64,000 nt of DNA from Lepidurus packardi (GCA_023053545.1 JAKZAN010000002.1:10350790-10414789); one strand, 5' to 3'; positions 1 through 11,807 are shown, numbered from the stretch's first letter. Translations and numbers: made by a program. Notes: a model not told the origin generated them from the sequence alone.

Positions 1-295
1 CGGATAATAGCAGACCCCAAGTTTGGTTCCACCCTCCCTTTTCCGCGGGTAATTATCAACACGCTATCCCCCCCCCTTTAAAAAAAAAAAGTACCTTCTT
101 GTTGCTCCCGTCTGTAGCCAAGAATAGCTTTTTTTGTTATGAATTAAAAAGGAATCCTCGCCTTCTATATCATTATCATTCTTCTATAATTGGACCCGGC
201 TTATAAAAGTTACCAGAATAAAAAGGAACAAAAGGTGAGGATATTTAACTAAAAAAAATAAACGGACATGGAAGATTTCATTAAAATGTGTTTAC

Positions 296-3200
296 CTTAA
301 GCGCTTTATCCACAGGTAGATTGTCGCCAGTTAAGTTGATGATTGTCCAGAGAGGCGGCTCCCACACTAAACTATAAAACCTTCGGCAAACCCGAGCACT
401 AGCAGCTAGTTGTTGCGAAGGCAGAAAGGCGAGGATTCGGATGACCAAGTCGTCAGGTAAGCGGGCGAAAGGTGTGTTCTTGCCCCACCGTTTCCCTTTT
501 CCCGATAACAGCACTTCGGTACTACCTTCGGTTATAGTAGGAGGAGCAGGGGGTGTTTTCCGAACGGTAATTTCCGGGGGTGGTTTGGAAGACATGTTGA
601 TGTAAGACGGCGAAGACGTCGCAGGTCGCTGTGGCGCTGAATTGGCGGGCGAATACGTCCACGGTCGACTTGCTGGCGACAGTCTGGGGTGATGAGAATG
701 TGTTTCCACTGCTCTCGTAATGAGTGTATGGTAGCCTAGGTCGTGGGGCGAGCTACGACCGTGAGTAGTTGCAGCTATGGTGGATTTCCGGGACGGCGGA
801 CCGTTGTTGAGCAAATACGGAGGTGGCGAAGATGACGATGAGTCGTCCGGATTATAATTGGGTGGTGGAGGAGGTGGGGGCATTTCGCGACTCAATGGCA
901 ATCGACTGTTATCCAACATGGCTGTTGGAGGCGCTGTCGAGCTCACTTCAGATACATCGGCGTCTCCATCCGGTATTTCTGTAGGGAAACAAAGATTGTT
1001 CACTTATTAGGGATACTATACTAGTAGGTACACAGACAGCTAAGTTAAGTGAAGTAATTAGGTTCGGTTTTAATTTGTTTGGGATTTAGTCGGGTGCTTG
1101 GAAGATTCGGAAACGGGAACACTTAAATTTGTTATTTGAAAACAAGTACCAAGTCTTGAAAAGGGACTATCTCGAATTCTCAACTTGTGGTCGCACCTTT
1201 CTCTTGCTGGCTAGCTTAAGGTCTCTCACTTGCTAGCCATGAGCGCACAGGAGGGGGTTTGGAAGATTACGATACATATGTCTTGGCTGTGGGTCGTGTA
1301 TATGCTTATGCATTAAGCTGCTATAGCGTTGTATCTGGACATTCGAGTCTCTTTTGTTCTTTCCCGGCAGCAAGGCCAGCAGTGGTTTTGTAAGCCATAG
1401 GAAGACAACATTAAAATAGCAACAAGAAGAACTTTAAAGGGGGAAAAAAGACCCAACAGTAGGAGCTGACAGGCCAGAGGGCCAACCTGCTACGCTGCCA
1501 GACTTCGCTCCTACGGCGCAGTGAGTCTCAAGTGGGGGGATTCACGTATGCGTAAATATGTACTATGTATATGTATGGTATGGACGATACCTGTTGCGTC
1601 CGGGGCCTCTCTCTCTCTCCCTCCCTCCTCTCTCTCTCTGGCCGCGCACGGTTACATAGAAGTGGGTTGGGTTCCCAGTTACAGCGTATATATGCTTCGA
1701 ACCTACGAGCAGAGGAATGTTCGAAGTTTTCCCCTCGAGGTATGCAAGAACAAGTTATAGGTAGATGAACAATGGAACGTAGGTTGCTTTAGGTTGTATG
1801 TACACGAGTGGGAGAGCAATTGAATGTGGTTGAGGTCCTCAAAATCTTTTGGGGAAATATGCAAAAGAGCACCCTACCATCTTCCCTTGGTTCGTTTATA
1901 ACTATAACGTTACGGACCGTGGAATCTCAAAAGTGTTAAAATGACTGTGGGAAACCAGGGGTTGAGGCCACCAGCAATTGATGCAGATGAGCTTGGTATC
2001 TGTTCTGCTTGCAGGGAGTTAGGGTAAGAGTGGGAGAAGGAAGGGCCCTTACCTACACTCCCAAGGAACAGAGCGCATTGTTGACATTCCCAACCAGCCC
2101 AGGTCAGAATGAATACCTGGAAAAGGCCTGTCTGTTTCATCAGGGATGTGACTTTTAGGATGAGGATGGAGACTTTGTAACCTACGGACTCGCTTTTGCA
2201 AACTGGATCCTTTGGGTCCAGGTGAACCGAAGACGAACATTCCTCGCATTCCCGTCTCTCCATTGACAAGGTCTTCAGAATATTTGGGGTTCGCCTGGCT
2301 GGGTGAAGTTCTGAGAGTCTTGCGTGAAGGAATCCGCCCAGCCAAGCCGAACAGATATTATTTTCGTTGTATTTGTAGATACGTAAATAGCAGAGCAGTT
2401 AATAAGAGGATCGCCAGCATCTTCCACCGGGACCAGAAACACTTCCAGAAACCCGTATGGCATGACCTGCCAAGTCACGATGCTTACCAAATCAGCTATA
2501 AAATTTAACATTTCAAAGATGATTTGTCTCGCTTTGCGGAGCAAAACTCTGAAGAGACCCGGAGAAAAGGGGCTCCGTCAGACAATGTGCCGGCAAACAT
2601 CAGCAATGCAAGAATGTGTCCGTGTATAAACAACTACTTGGTTGTGCGGTCCATGCTTCTCATTAATACAAGCAGTATATAATATTATGGCTCCAGGAAA
2701 TAAACGACAAAAAGATAACTACGTAGTGATTAGTACAATTCTCTTGTTTCTTTTTCCTATTTGTGTGGGAGACGTTCGAAGTATTTTTGCTTTAGCTATT
2801 CGTACCTTGTGTTTTCAGGTTCCACGTGGTTCGCGGGATCTTGGGCCGTCGAAAGAACAACGGCGTGTAGCACTGCAACATGACGACACACCGTTTTGCT
2901 GCACAAAGGGATCTCTTGTACTTTGAGTTGCTAATTGGATGTACACACTTTGTGGTTTGTTACACCGCTCACGGGTTAACTCACTGTTTTTTCTTCTGCT
3001 GATTTTCTACCAGAAGTTTAAGCATTGACTTTTCCCGGAATTACGTCTACCACAGAGATGGTGAAGATTTGGAATGCCTTTGCCTCGTTGTTGTTGGAAT
3101 GGAATACGTGCCTGTCTCCGTGGGCGTGTTGTCTCCGCAATGACAAGGTTCTCTACGTTTCTTCCTCTCTCTTTTTCTACGTCTTACCTGCACAGGTGTG

Positions 3201-6116
3201 CTCAGCCCTTGCCCACCTTGGCTTTTGGGACGGTCCCTCTGTTGCTTGAGCCACAGCATGGCACTTTCCCTGTTGGGCTGCTTCACAGCCTGGCTCCGCA
3301 TTCGTTACTCCCAGGCGGAACAATAGTATTCCCAATCTATTCTTGAAATCTAAAACCATTGCGAACAATGCAGCTCGGGAAATGGATCGGAATTCCGTAG
3401 ACCGATTCCTCTGGAAATTCTGGGTTTACCCTGGGCTTTTTTGGGGATCGGTGGTCGCCACAACTTGGGCCATGGTAGCATGGTAGCAGGACGAACTAAA
3501 ACCACGCGGTTTTCCGTGGGTCTTTGGACTGCGCGCAAAAGAACTTGGATGTTTGCTCTGGGGGCTAATCTTTCACTTCAGTTTAAGCTTCGACTATTTC
3601 AAGTGCTTCCTTAAAATTTACTTTCTTTGGTATCGTGATCAAAACAATCGATAGAACAAACTTTGTGGGAATTTTAACCAGTTTATGTCAGATTTTTCAA
3701 ACTTCTTTCGGAGAGAGCAAAAGAAAAGTTAATGTCTTTCATGTCATCTTCACCGAATGATTGATGCCCTTTACTGGCCTCCACTCGATGAAAGAGACAA
3801 CTTTTCCATGAGCGCAGCAGCTCGTCAAACTCCCAAAAGAGGCAACACAGAGCCCAAGCAAAATGCCATAAAACATAGGCAAACTCTGTTTGATATTGTT
3901 AAGTATTTTCCCAATCCACCACCTAGAGTTTACTTGCTCATTTTTATTAGACAGCTGACAAGAGTACACTATTCTGTACGTTCCCGCGAACTCGGTTGCT
4001 GGCAACAGACACTGTTCAGTACGCATTAAGAGAGCAAGTGCTTTTACGCAACCCTTTTTCTTCTGTTCCCATCGAACCTTGTTGCTTATCAAAGCGTTTG
4101 AGCTACCTTCGCACATTCTTACCGAAAGTACACGTAAAGCACAAAAAGGCTCTAGCCAGTGGGCTGTCATGTTTAATCATCAATGAGCTGTCTGATGTTA
4201 TCAGTATCGACAGACACGACGTCTTATGAGGCGAAAAAGGCTCCTCTCGCTGTTTGGTGGCCTTGTCTGCTTTGGGAATGAGTTTTACCCGGAATTGCCC
4301 TCGACACCTTTTGGGATATGAGCACCGGCCGGGCAAAATAAGAGATGCGTGCAAAAATAATAATAACACTAGTATATTATAGACATAGAAAATAAAATAA
4401 AAGTTGGAACAGTAGAATTTATATGGCTGAACAGGGATACGAGATGTAACTCTTGGCTTTGTATGGCTGCTCACAAAAGACCTCATGCAGCGAGCTGAAT
4501 GCAAGTCCCAAAGGGCCAATGCCATGAACGCATATGTGTATATGCCTCTCTATACACACGTCTGTTTCTTGCATGTGGAATGACCCCGGAGTCCGTAGCT
4601 TTTGGAGAATCCCAAAAACGCCCTAGCATAATTAGGGTACGTTGTGCTATTTATTACTACATTGAACTTCTCCGAACCGTGGCATTGTCAGAATCGTGAA
4701 GCATAACCTCGTTAAAAAATCGTAAAACAAAAAACGGCTGCTGCTGGGCTAAAGCCTATAGTCCTCTTATTTTGGCCAATGATTTTAAAGCAAACGGAAT
4801 TGAAACGTTGGTAACAAGCAACGCGTCGTCGTATAGGTAATCGGGCTATCCGTCAATTACATTTGGTCAAGTGAACCTGTTGACTTAATCAGTGGTAAAC
4901 ATCCGACTGGGACATTGAGCACCAAAAGTTTTTGCCTACAATGTCCCTCAGCTGATGTGAGTAATTTCACAGTTAAAGCACTGGAAACCGTCTACCTGGT
5001 CGCGAAAAACTTGTTTGCTGTGACATGAACGCACCAAATGCGTAAGATGAGCTGCCGTACGCCGACACATCGACTAATTGCGGATGACGGCAGCAAACAT
5101 TTCTCTACGCAAAACCTTGGGGCTTACCTTCCGATTAAAGGCCGTTAGAAAAGGTAGCAAGCGAGGCCAGTAAGAAGTTGTGAAGGAGAGGTCTATTGGA
5201 AAGTGTCAGGTAAGCCATTGACCCACGTCCGCTTTGGCTTGGAAGAAGAGCAAGAACGAGGGAGGGGAAGCAAGCAACATAAGAAGCAAAACAGGAAGAT
5301 GGCTAGCAAAGGAATACTTCTTCGGCAAGCCTCCATCCTTCTATCCATCGTCTCACCCCCACACCCCTCCCGCATCACAACTACTTTGCTTTCCACCTCC
5401 TCGTTTAATTTTTTCGCCTTGCCTCGCCTCGTCTCTGTAAACGGACACCCCTCGTCTTCAGGTAATAGAACGAGAAGGCGGAATACAAACATGTGGTTTA
5501 AAAAGAAACTTGGAACGTTTTGATACACTGAAAAACGCATGTACATATGGAGGAGGATAGAGAGAACAAAAAGCAGCCATTCTTACGGCCCGTTACCTTG
5601 CAGATGCTCAACATGGATGCAAATGACATTGTTTATTACTCAAGGGAGCTTTTGGAGTTTTTTTTTTTTTTCTTCCCTGTGGTTGCGATATGCGCAAAGC
5701 GGAAAACTTAACTTACTGAAGAAGCTCTAGGAGTCTAGACTTGGACAAGTAAATGAGTCAATAGATTTGGACTCAGAGACACTTACGATTAGTTTTAATA
5801 GACTTTAAGTGGAAGAAGAGGTTGAGGTCAAAAAGCAACGCGGCAAGAATTTGGATCGGTGCCTTTTATGCAAATGCACCTTTCGGCCTTTTCGGGATGA
5901 GCTAATGTAGATTGGAAAAATAAAAAAAGGTGGGCTGTAGGGGTTAGGAGTTTTAAGGTTGGGAGAGCAAAACGGAGAGAAGGAAAAGAGGCAGAGGAAA
6001 ACTTGGGAGAGGAAAAGAGGTGGAAAAGGAAGAAAGCTCCGACTCACCTGGTATTCCTATGCTGCAGGCTGTCCCTGTGCTTAAACTCACGTCAGAAGAA
6101 TCGTGGGTAAGAAATC
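296..6116 (-). CDS. FBXL7: FBXL7-like F-box/LRR protein, partial (two exons in window)
   Basis: Substrate-receptor subunit of an SCF (Skp1-Cullin-F-box) ubiquitin ligase. The main exon is 978-296, bounded by a CTACAG acceptor and an AAG/GTAAAC donor. It encodes a proline/serine-rich disordered stretch and then the F-box, with LPDDLVIRILAFLP, ARVCRRFY, LW and the characteristic tail INLTG....VDKALK of FBXL7. I also assign an upstream exon at 6116-6048. It has a pyrimidine-rich acceptor ending GTGCAG and a GTGAGT donor, is 69 nt long, and its phase fits the 978 acceptor exactly. It reads HDSSDVSLST, resembling the SEDSDLSMRTLST stretch of vertebrate FBXL7. The LRR exons must lie left of base 1, and the start-codon exon was not found. 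The ORF ATG near base 1003 lies inside intron sequence and is unlikely to be the real start. The F-box family call is secure; orthology to FBXL7 is likely. Confidence 0.85.
979..6047 (-). other. Long intron of the FBXL7-like gene
   Basis: About 5.1 kb between the two assigned exons. I see no further coding exon with domain support on either strand. The many short ORFs have no recognisable motifs. A CT-rich tract lies near 1609-1640 and a poly-T run near 5660-5671. If the 6048-6116 exon is wrong, this is simply upstream sequence. Confidence 0.5.
1607..1640. repeat. CT/CCT simple repeat
   Basis: A pyrimidine-only low-complexity tract of CT and CCT units inside the long FBXL7 intron. It generates spurious Ser/Leu-rich ORFs on the plus strand. 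Confidence 0.8.
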
Positions 6117-7653
6117 CTGCACGGAAGAAAAAAGTAGCGTACCAAAAATGTGTGAATTGTGTTATTGCCAACGCAGCTAAAATTGGTACTAATCTTCTTA
6201 CTTTCAGGTTCTGAATAGCGAGCTTGATTGGCTCCCATGGTTTCCTAAAATGACATGCAAATGGCGCACTTGCAGACACGAAAGTATAAAACACAATTTG
6301 CAACACTTGACGCAACACCAATGGGTTATTGTATCACAGATAGAGCCTGAACTCAGTTAAGATTATCACACCACTGTGTTGTCTGCTTTACGCAGTCATT
6401 GTTGACAACCGATTTCAGTTTCCAAACTGCTTGTGGGCAAAACTATGCGGATTCAAACACATCAAAAGCGGGTTACAAACTTCGGTCACAGGAAGTCAAG
6501 TTTTCAAGTATCGTCTGCACCTTTACACTTGTAAATCACACGTAAATTCCGCGAAAAGCGCACACTACGAATGTGTGATGAACTAGTTTCCAAAGAGGTA
6601 ATAGAAGATAGAAGAAGGCACCGTCATGGCGGCTTTTAGCTTCGTCTGGCAGCAGCTTGGCTTTTCCACTTGACCACCACTGCCATCACGGTGCGTAACG
6701 CAACGAACTCTGATGACCGCAGCATCTTTGTTATGGGATCCAGGACTTTGCAACTTCCAATACACCCAATTTTCCCGGGTACAAACGTTTCTTACAATAT
6801 TTATAGCACAACGTACTTCTATATCCAAATGGCTTTAAAACGTGGTCAACGCTTAATAGTTATCACCGTCAACAGGTGGATGGAAAGGAAACCGGGTTGG
6901 AGAAGTTTTTGAGGATTGGGATGCCAGAACCTAGGAAGGTCTGGAAGCTGGCGTTTCCACTGTATGAATTCTCTTAACTGAAGTTGGTGCTGTTCTGCAA
7001 GGGACAGTCCCGAGCGTTGCCAGAGCCTTGCAACAAGTTTCGTTTCTCATCATCCAGTACAACTCCTCAGGAGTTCCTTTTCCATGGCCCCTTGTACACC
7101 TTGTGGCCTTCGCCTTCGCCATGGTACGAGTCTGGAGGCGGTGGTTTAGCTGTTAGATTCCCTTCGGCTTTTCTTTAGCACGGCAAGTCTGGATGCTAAA
7201 GCGCCAGAGGCTCATTTTTACCTGGACTGTTTTTCAGATTATAAAGTTGAGCTTCTTTCTCTCTGGCACAGAGCGTTCTCTCTAAACAGACCAAACGGAG
7301 AGGGGGAGCCAAAGCTGCTTTCCTCTTTTCGAAAAGAATTAGTTTTTTTTTTCACGATGTTATATACCCCATCACGTGCTACACGCAATGCTAATGGTTA
7401 ATTGCTGCTGATAGAAGACCCAGGAGCAGCGGGACATAAGCGAGGTATGTTTTCAAGAAACAAGAATTCCCTGCGGTAGGGTAAAATTTGATGCCCATAA
7501 AGCTGATTGACATTTAACTGACATTTGAGAGAGGCTTAGAATCCAATGGGCATGGAGCCGTGCACAAGGGAAAACTGCGTGCCATTGTAAGGATTCGACA
7601 ATAGTCGGGACGATAGAGTAAGGTTTTGTGTGTCCTAATGCTATTATACCCTT
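6117..7653. other. Intergenic region between FBXL7-like gene and opsin
   Basis: The FBXL7-like gene (-) and the opsin (+) diverge from this interval, so it probably holds the first FBXL7 exon and both promoters. No coding exon could be supported here. An ORF at 7122-6931 on the minus strand (starts MAKAKATRC) was considered as a first exon but has no supporting similarity. Confidence 0.4.
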
Positions 7654-7723
7654 CCAATTGCATTAAGTTTCAACCTTTCTAATTGACTTAAAGTTGCCGC
7701 TTGCTCTTGAGCATATATATATC
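7654..7723 (+). promoter_or_regulatory. Candidate opsin core promoter: two RCSI-like sites and a TATA box
   Basis: Two homeodomain-type motifs, CAATTGCATTA (about 7655) and TAATTGACTTA (7680-7690), lie just upstream of an alternating TA stretch (7713-7722). That stretch could serve as a TATA box about 220 bp before the opsin ATG. In Drosophila, rhodopsin genes carry an RCSI element (a Pax6-type TAAT...ATT site) shortly upstream of TATA. The order and spacing here match that plan, with one mismatch in each motif. The sequence is seen; the function is inferred. Confidence 0.4.
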
Positions 7724-7943
7724 CGTAGTTGACACTGGAGCATGTCAGGGCAATTGCTTCGTCGCTGCTAGATTGGAAAGTCGCGAGACAGGGCACCTTG
7801 CCACTCTCGCTTCATTCGTTTTCTTTGCAGTCGATTCAAGTTAATAGAGGTAAAAGACATCCGAATTAAATGATTTCAAACTTAAACCTAAGAAAATTAT
7901 TAATATTCATAATGCATTTTGAAACAAGTTTTACAGCTTAACC

Positions 7944-9660
7944 ATGTCTTTTGGCGGGCTGAATTCTTCCGATCCGTTGGCTTTGGCACGCGTTGCGGCC
8001 GGGTCAAATGCTCATCAGGCAGTTGGGTACAACATCCTCATCAAGACTGATGGCCTGTCGGTGCGTGATGTAGCTCCTTTGGATATGCACCATCTTTTGC
8101 ATTCGCATTGGGATTCCTTCCCTCCTGCGGATCCCCGAATCCATTACCTTTTGGGGATGCTCTATTTTTTCTTAGGTATTTTATTTCTACGCATTTTTGT
8201 AGTCTTTTATCATTCTTTGCATAATAAAATACATGTAATTAATTATTCTTTTTACCCCGTTTTTAAACAGGCATTGCCGCCTGTGTGGGTAACGTGTTGG
8301 TGTTACACATCTTTGGGAAGCATAAAAATCTTCGCAGCCCTACCAACGTGATGCTCATGAACCTGGCTTTCTGCGACCTCATGATCTTCATTGGCTTGTA
8401 TCCGGAAATGTTGGGGAACATTTTCATGAATGACGGCACCTGGATGTGGGGTGATGTTGCGTGCATGATCCATGCCTGGTTTGGTCTAGTGTTTGGTTTC
8501 GGACAAGTACGAAATTTCTTTTACAAAAATTAATGCAGGATTTAATAATATCTTGCGGACATTTTGCATCAGATGCAAACGCTGATGTACATGTCCATCG
8601 ATCGTTACAACGTAATCGTGAGAGGCTTGGCTGCCCCACCATTGACTTACAAAAAGGTCACTCAGTGGTTGGCCCAAGTTTGGGTTGTTTCGCTGTTCTG
8701 GGGCACTTCACCTTTCTTTGGATTCGGCAACTTTGCTTTGGACGGCATTCTTAACACGTATACTTTCTTACTCTTTATATTTGCACCTCGAAAGTCTAAT
8801 TTTGGAATTAATGACTATAGTTGTTCCTATGACTATTTCTCGCGCGACATTTCCTCCATCAGCTACATCGTAGGAGCTTGCGTATGTGCCTACGTGATTC
8901 CACTGATTGTCATTGTCTTCTGCTACACGTTCATCGTTCGAGGTAGCTTCTTTAGTGTGCCGCTTTTTCTTTTGGACACTTAATGCAAATTATCCTTTTA
9001 AGCCGTTTTTGAGCATGAGGAAACTTTGCGTCAACAAGCTGCAAAGATGAACGTCGCTAGCCTGCGGACATCTTCCAACCCCGAGGACAGTTCAGCTGAA
9101 TTCCGTATCGCAAAGGTATGAAAGCGAGACCCTAAAATAATACTTAAAATAAAGTGAAATAGGATATGTAATTTTTATTATTCTTTGTCATAATACGTTC
9201 CTAGTATATATAATACATGTAATTTTTTTTATCATATTCTTTCAGATTGCGCTGATCAATGTTTGCTTATGGTAAGCACTCTCGCCTTTGAATTTGAATG
9301 GTTTTGGAGTCTAACGTGGCATTCTTTTCATAGGCTTTGGGCATGGTCTCCATTCACCATTGTGTCCTTCGTCGGAGTGTTTGGTAACCAATCAATCATT
9401 ACGCCGTACCTGTCATCTTTACCTGTCATCTTGGCTAAAACGTCGTCAGTATACAACCCAATCGTTTATGCATTGAGTCACCCTAAATACCAAGCGGTAC
9501 ATTGCGAAAATAACAAGTCTAACTTCACTTAATGACCGTTCCGAATTTGTAGGCTTTGAAAGAAGAATTTGCGTGGCTGTGTGTGAAAACCGATTCCGGC
9601 AATACCGTAAGTTCTGACACCAAGTCTAGCGTCACAATGGAAACTAGCCAGCCAGCATAA
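7944..9660 (+). CDS. Long-wavelength-type rhabdomeric opsin
   Basis: Light-sensing Gq-coupled receptor of photoreceptor membranes. Exons: 7944-8175, 8271-8506, 8573-8757, 8821-8942, 9003-9115, 9246-9271, 9334-9496, 9553-9660. All introns are GT-AG and all phases agree, giving 394 aa. Seven membrane segments begin near residue 70 ([11 protein letters not shown]). Visible hallmarks are the N-glycosylation site NSS near the N terminus, the disulphide pair (VACM before TM3 and TCSYDY in loop 2) and [10 protein letters not shown] after TM3. Further on are the long arthropod third loop ([18 protein letters not shown]), the WSPF motif in TM6, the retinal Schiff-base Lys340 in ILAKTS, and NPIVY in TM7. 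The R-opsin loop 3 and DRYNVIV point to the arthropod long/middle-wavelength clade, where Daphnia has many paralogues. The 26-nt sixth exon is a microexon. The gene converges on the acetyltransferase gene 283 bp away. Confidence 0.95.
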
Positions 9661-9787
9661 CTGGCTTAAATCTGCATCTTCGTGATGTCGTATGATCACA
9701 ACCTTTGCGAGTTAATGGAGTTAGATTTGGACAATGACTAAGAATAGTGTGTTTACTCCCCTTTGTGTAAATTAGCAAAACCAAGTT

Positions 9788-9797
9788 TTTATTTATT
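9788..9797 (-). terminator. Poly(A) signals for the acetyltransferase gene
   Basis: Overlapping TTTATTTATT on the plus strand reads as two AATAAA hexamers on the minus strand, about 150 bp downstream of the GNAT stop. They lie in the short convergent gap with the opsin gene. Confidence 0.5.
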
Positions 9798-9942
9798 GTT
9801 TCCTTTCGGTGTATTTTTCTGTTTGCCTTGACACGCAGAACTAAAACTATTTCGTTGCGTCGCGTTATAAAGAATTTGCATAATGATAAACAAGTTTTCT
9901 TATTATTTACTGAATGGCCAGGGAAAAAAGGTTCTATGTATT

Positions 9943-10587
9943 TCACAACCGCTTTACAGCCAACTGAACAGTGAAATCTGGATCACAATTAACAAAAATT
10001 CGTTTTCCTTGATCAACGTAGTCAATAGGTTTACTTTCAGCCAAGATGTCGAAATACAATTTGCGGGACATGTGTTGGGACACCAAAGACGAAAGGGTGG
10101 TCTTGACGAGCTTGAAATGCTTTGCCCTGGCTACTTCTATACTAAAACGCACTAAAGCCGTTCCTATTCCTCTTCCGCCAAAATGCTTACGTACGGTCAA
10201 AGCGAAAAGATCAAAGTACTGGTTTTCTTGCTCGAAAAAATTCAGTCCAGATTCTAACGTCTCTAGGTATTTGTACGTGTAAGGTTCGATACGTAGAGGT
10301 GCCGTTTGCGTATCAGGAAGCTTATATTGGGGATCTTTGTATCGCACTGCATTAAGTTGAACTCCAATTACTTCACCGGAATTTTGCTCAACCGCGGCTA
10401 TTGAAACACCTTGCTTGATCAAATCTTGCATATCTAACAGAATTGTCCCCGCTTCACTAATACCTTCAGCTAAGCCGGCAGTCAGCGGATTGCGAGGTAA
10501 GAATTCCGTATCTAGGACTTCCAAAGCTTTTTCGGCCAGGTCCGAAGGATACTTAATTACCACGTAGTTGATTCCTTGGCTTGCCAT
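9943..10587 (-). CDS. Aralkylamine N-acetyltransferase-like GNAT protein
   Basis: Single-exon 214-aa protein of the GNAT acetyltransferase superfamily, most like insect arylalkylamine N-acetyltransferases. Those enzymes transfer acetyl from acetyl-CoA to dopamine, serotonin and related amines. The acetyl-CoA-binding motif A is clear at residues 133-142 (RKHFGGRGIG), preceded by the usual beta-4 strand (FDLFALTV). It is followed by a helix rich in Ala/Arg (VARAKHFKLVKTT). The N-terminal half (DLAEKALEVLDTEFLPRNPLTAGL) matches the usual 'F..EPL' region of this family. Length is normal for an aaNAT. Two AATAAA signals lie on the minus strand at about 9797-9788, some 150 bp past the stop. Substrate cannot be told from sequence; it might act on amines or fatty acyl chains. 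Confidence 0.85.
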   Translation of the reverse strand: MASQGINYVVIKYPSDLAEKALEVLDTEFLPRNPLTAGLAEGISEAGTILLDMQDLIKQGVSIAAVEQNSGEVIGVQLNAVRYKDPQYKLPDTQTAPLRIEPYTYKYLETLESGLNFFEQENQYFDLFALTVRKHFGGRGIGTALVRFSIEVARAKHFKLVKTTLSSLVSQHMSRKLYFDILAESKPIDYVDQGKRIFVNCDPDFTVQLAVKRL

Positions 10588-11143
10588 ACTGGACGGGAAA
10601 ATAATGCCGTTTTACTATTCACAACGTTCTCAATTTTCTTTGAAGCTTAAAGCACGCACTCTGTATTCTATGCTTGATAAAGGTACGTTAAGAGTGCCTT
10701 CAAAGTGCACAAGGTTTTGTCGTTCACATACGTTTAATGCTGCTTGGAACTATTATCGAAACTGGACGCTTTTCATAACAAACCTTCAAATGATGTGTAT
10801 TTCATAGTAGGTCAAGGCCATCTACTTCTCCCATCAACAACATGAAGGAATCATAAACATATTTTCTAGCAGTAGAAAAATTAATAGGGGCGGTAGTTGA
10901 GGGGAAAATAAACAAGCCCAATTCATCTAATTCCAATTAAAATTTTAAACTCTGAGTTCTTTGGCTGCTTTGAAGTATTTTTTTACGATAGATGTGCTGC
11001 ATACTGGCAAAGAAAATCGTATCCACTGATAAGAGGCGGATTTAAGTATTTTTTTGTAATTCATATCCATGGATAAGAGGTGAACCCTTAAAAAAATCAC
11101 GTTGGAATAACTTCAAGGAAGCAGGGATTTCATGTGTCATTTG

Positions 11144-11400
11144 GGTAGGGTTCCCAACACGATATCCCTTCTAAATTCCCCATTCAATGCAAGGAGCAGG
11201 TCATTCAAATATATGCTCCTGCTCATAAATAAATGATTAAATAAACCTACTCATTTAATTGACTGGGAAGTTTAGAAGGAATTTCTCTACCGAAGCGTAG
11301 TAGTATAATGGAAACGACAGGATTGGTTTAAACAACGGACAAGCAACGTGATTGGTCAATTTGCAAAATCCATGCATAGCGATCACTAAGTTCGATCACT
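11144..11400 (+). mobile_element. MITE-like inverted-repeat element, copy 1
   Basis: A short non-coding element with subterminal inverted repeats. The left arm has GGTAGGG then ATCCCTTCTAAATTCCCC. The right arm has GGGAAGTTTAGAAGG, then CTACC, then AAGCGTAGTAGTA. A 3' flank (GACAGGATTGG ... GCGATCAC) is shared with the copies at 16481-16720 and 23010-23238. No transposase is encoded. The shared flank suggests the repeat unit is about 230-260 bp. Confidence 0.75.
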
Positions 11401-11478
11401 ATAGTGATCGAACTTAGTATACGTTGTAGTTATACGTTGAACTTAGTATACGTTGAACTTAGTACAACGTATACGTTG
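11386..11478. repeat. 32-bp perfect palindrome plus AACTTAGTATACGTTG repeats
   Basis: Bases 11386-11417 form a perfect palindrome with the half-site CTAAGTTCGATCACTA. It runs straight into two or three imperfect copies of a 16-bp unit, AACTTAGTATACGTTG, up to about 11478, which are themselves partly self-complementary (AACGTATACGTT). This sits at the 3' edge of MITE copy 1. Confidence 0.85.
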
Positions 11479-11751
11479 TTAAGAAAGTCTTATCAGCGGA
11501 TCTCTGTTTATCAGCAACTAATATTACAGGGCTAAAACGGCTGTCTTGAAAAACAAAACGTGATTGGTTGCTTAGGTCTCCGTCGCTCGTTGTGACTTAC
11601 GCTGCTAAGCACATTACAAAACTCCAGGAAAGCAGTATTAAAACAACTAATATCAGACTACGTTATTAACACTTTCTGCCGACGCCTTCCGTCTTACTTT
11701 ACGTATCTTTTTAAAGATAATCGAATGAAAAATCGGTCGTTATTTTATATG

Positions 11752-11757
11752 TTTATT
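11752..11757 (-). terminator. Poly(A) signal of COQ4
   Basis: AATAAA on the minus strand, about 50 bp downstream of the COQ4 stop codon. Confidence 0.55.
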
Positions 11758-11807
11758 CATTCTATCTATTCATTTTACAGGCAAGCTCACTAAACCGAAA
11801 AACACCT

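Larger units (their letters stand above)
10588..11807. other. Intergenic region rich in repeats
   Basis: Upstream of the acetyltransferase and downstream of COQ4. It holds an approximate tandem duplication (about 10972-11090; both halves contain AAGTATTTTTTT and a GATAAGAGG box), one copy of the three-copy inverted-repeat element, and a palindrome with a short array. A COQ4 poly(A) signal is at 11757-11752 (minus). No gene seen. Confidence 0.5.

Noticed and set aside
979..1003. ATG of the FBXL7 ORF (codons MNNLCFPT) as the true start
   Set aside because: The stretch TTTCCCTACAG just inside it is a good splice acceptor, and an in-phase upstream exon exists at 6048-6116.
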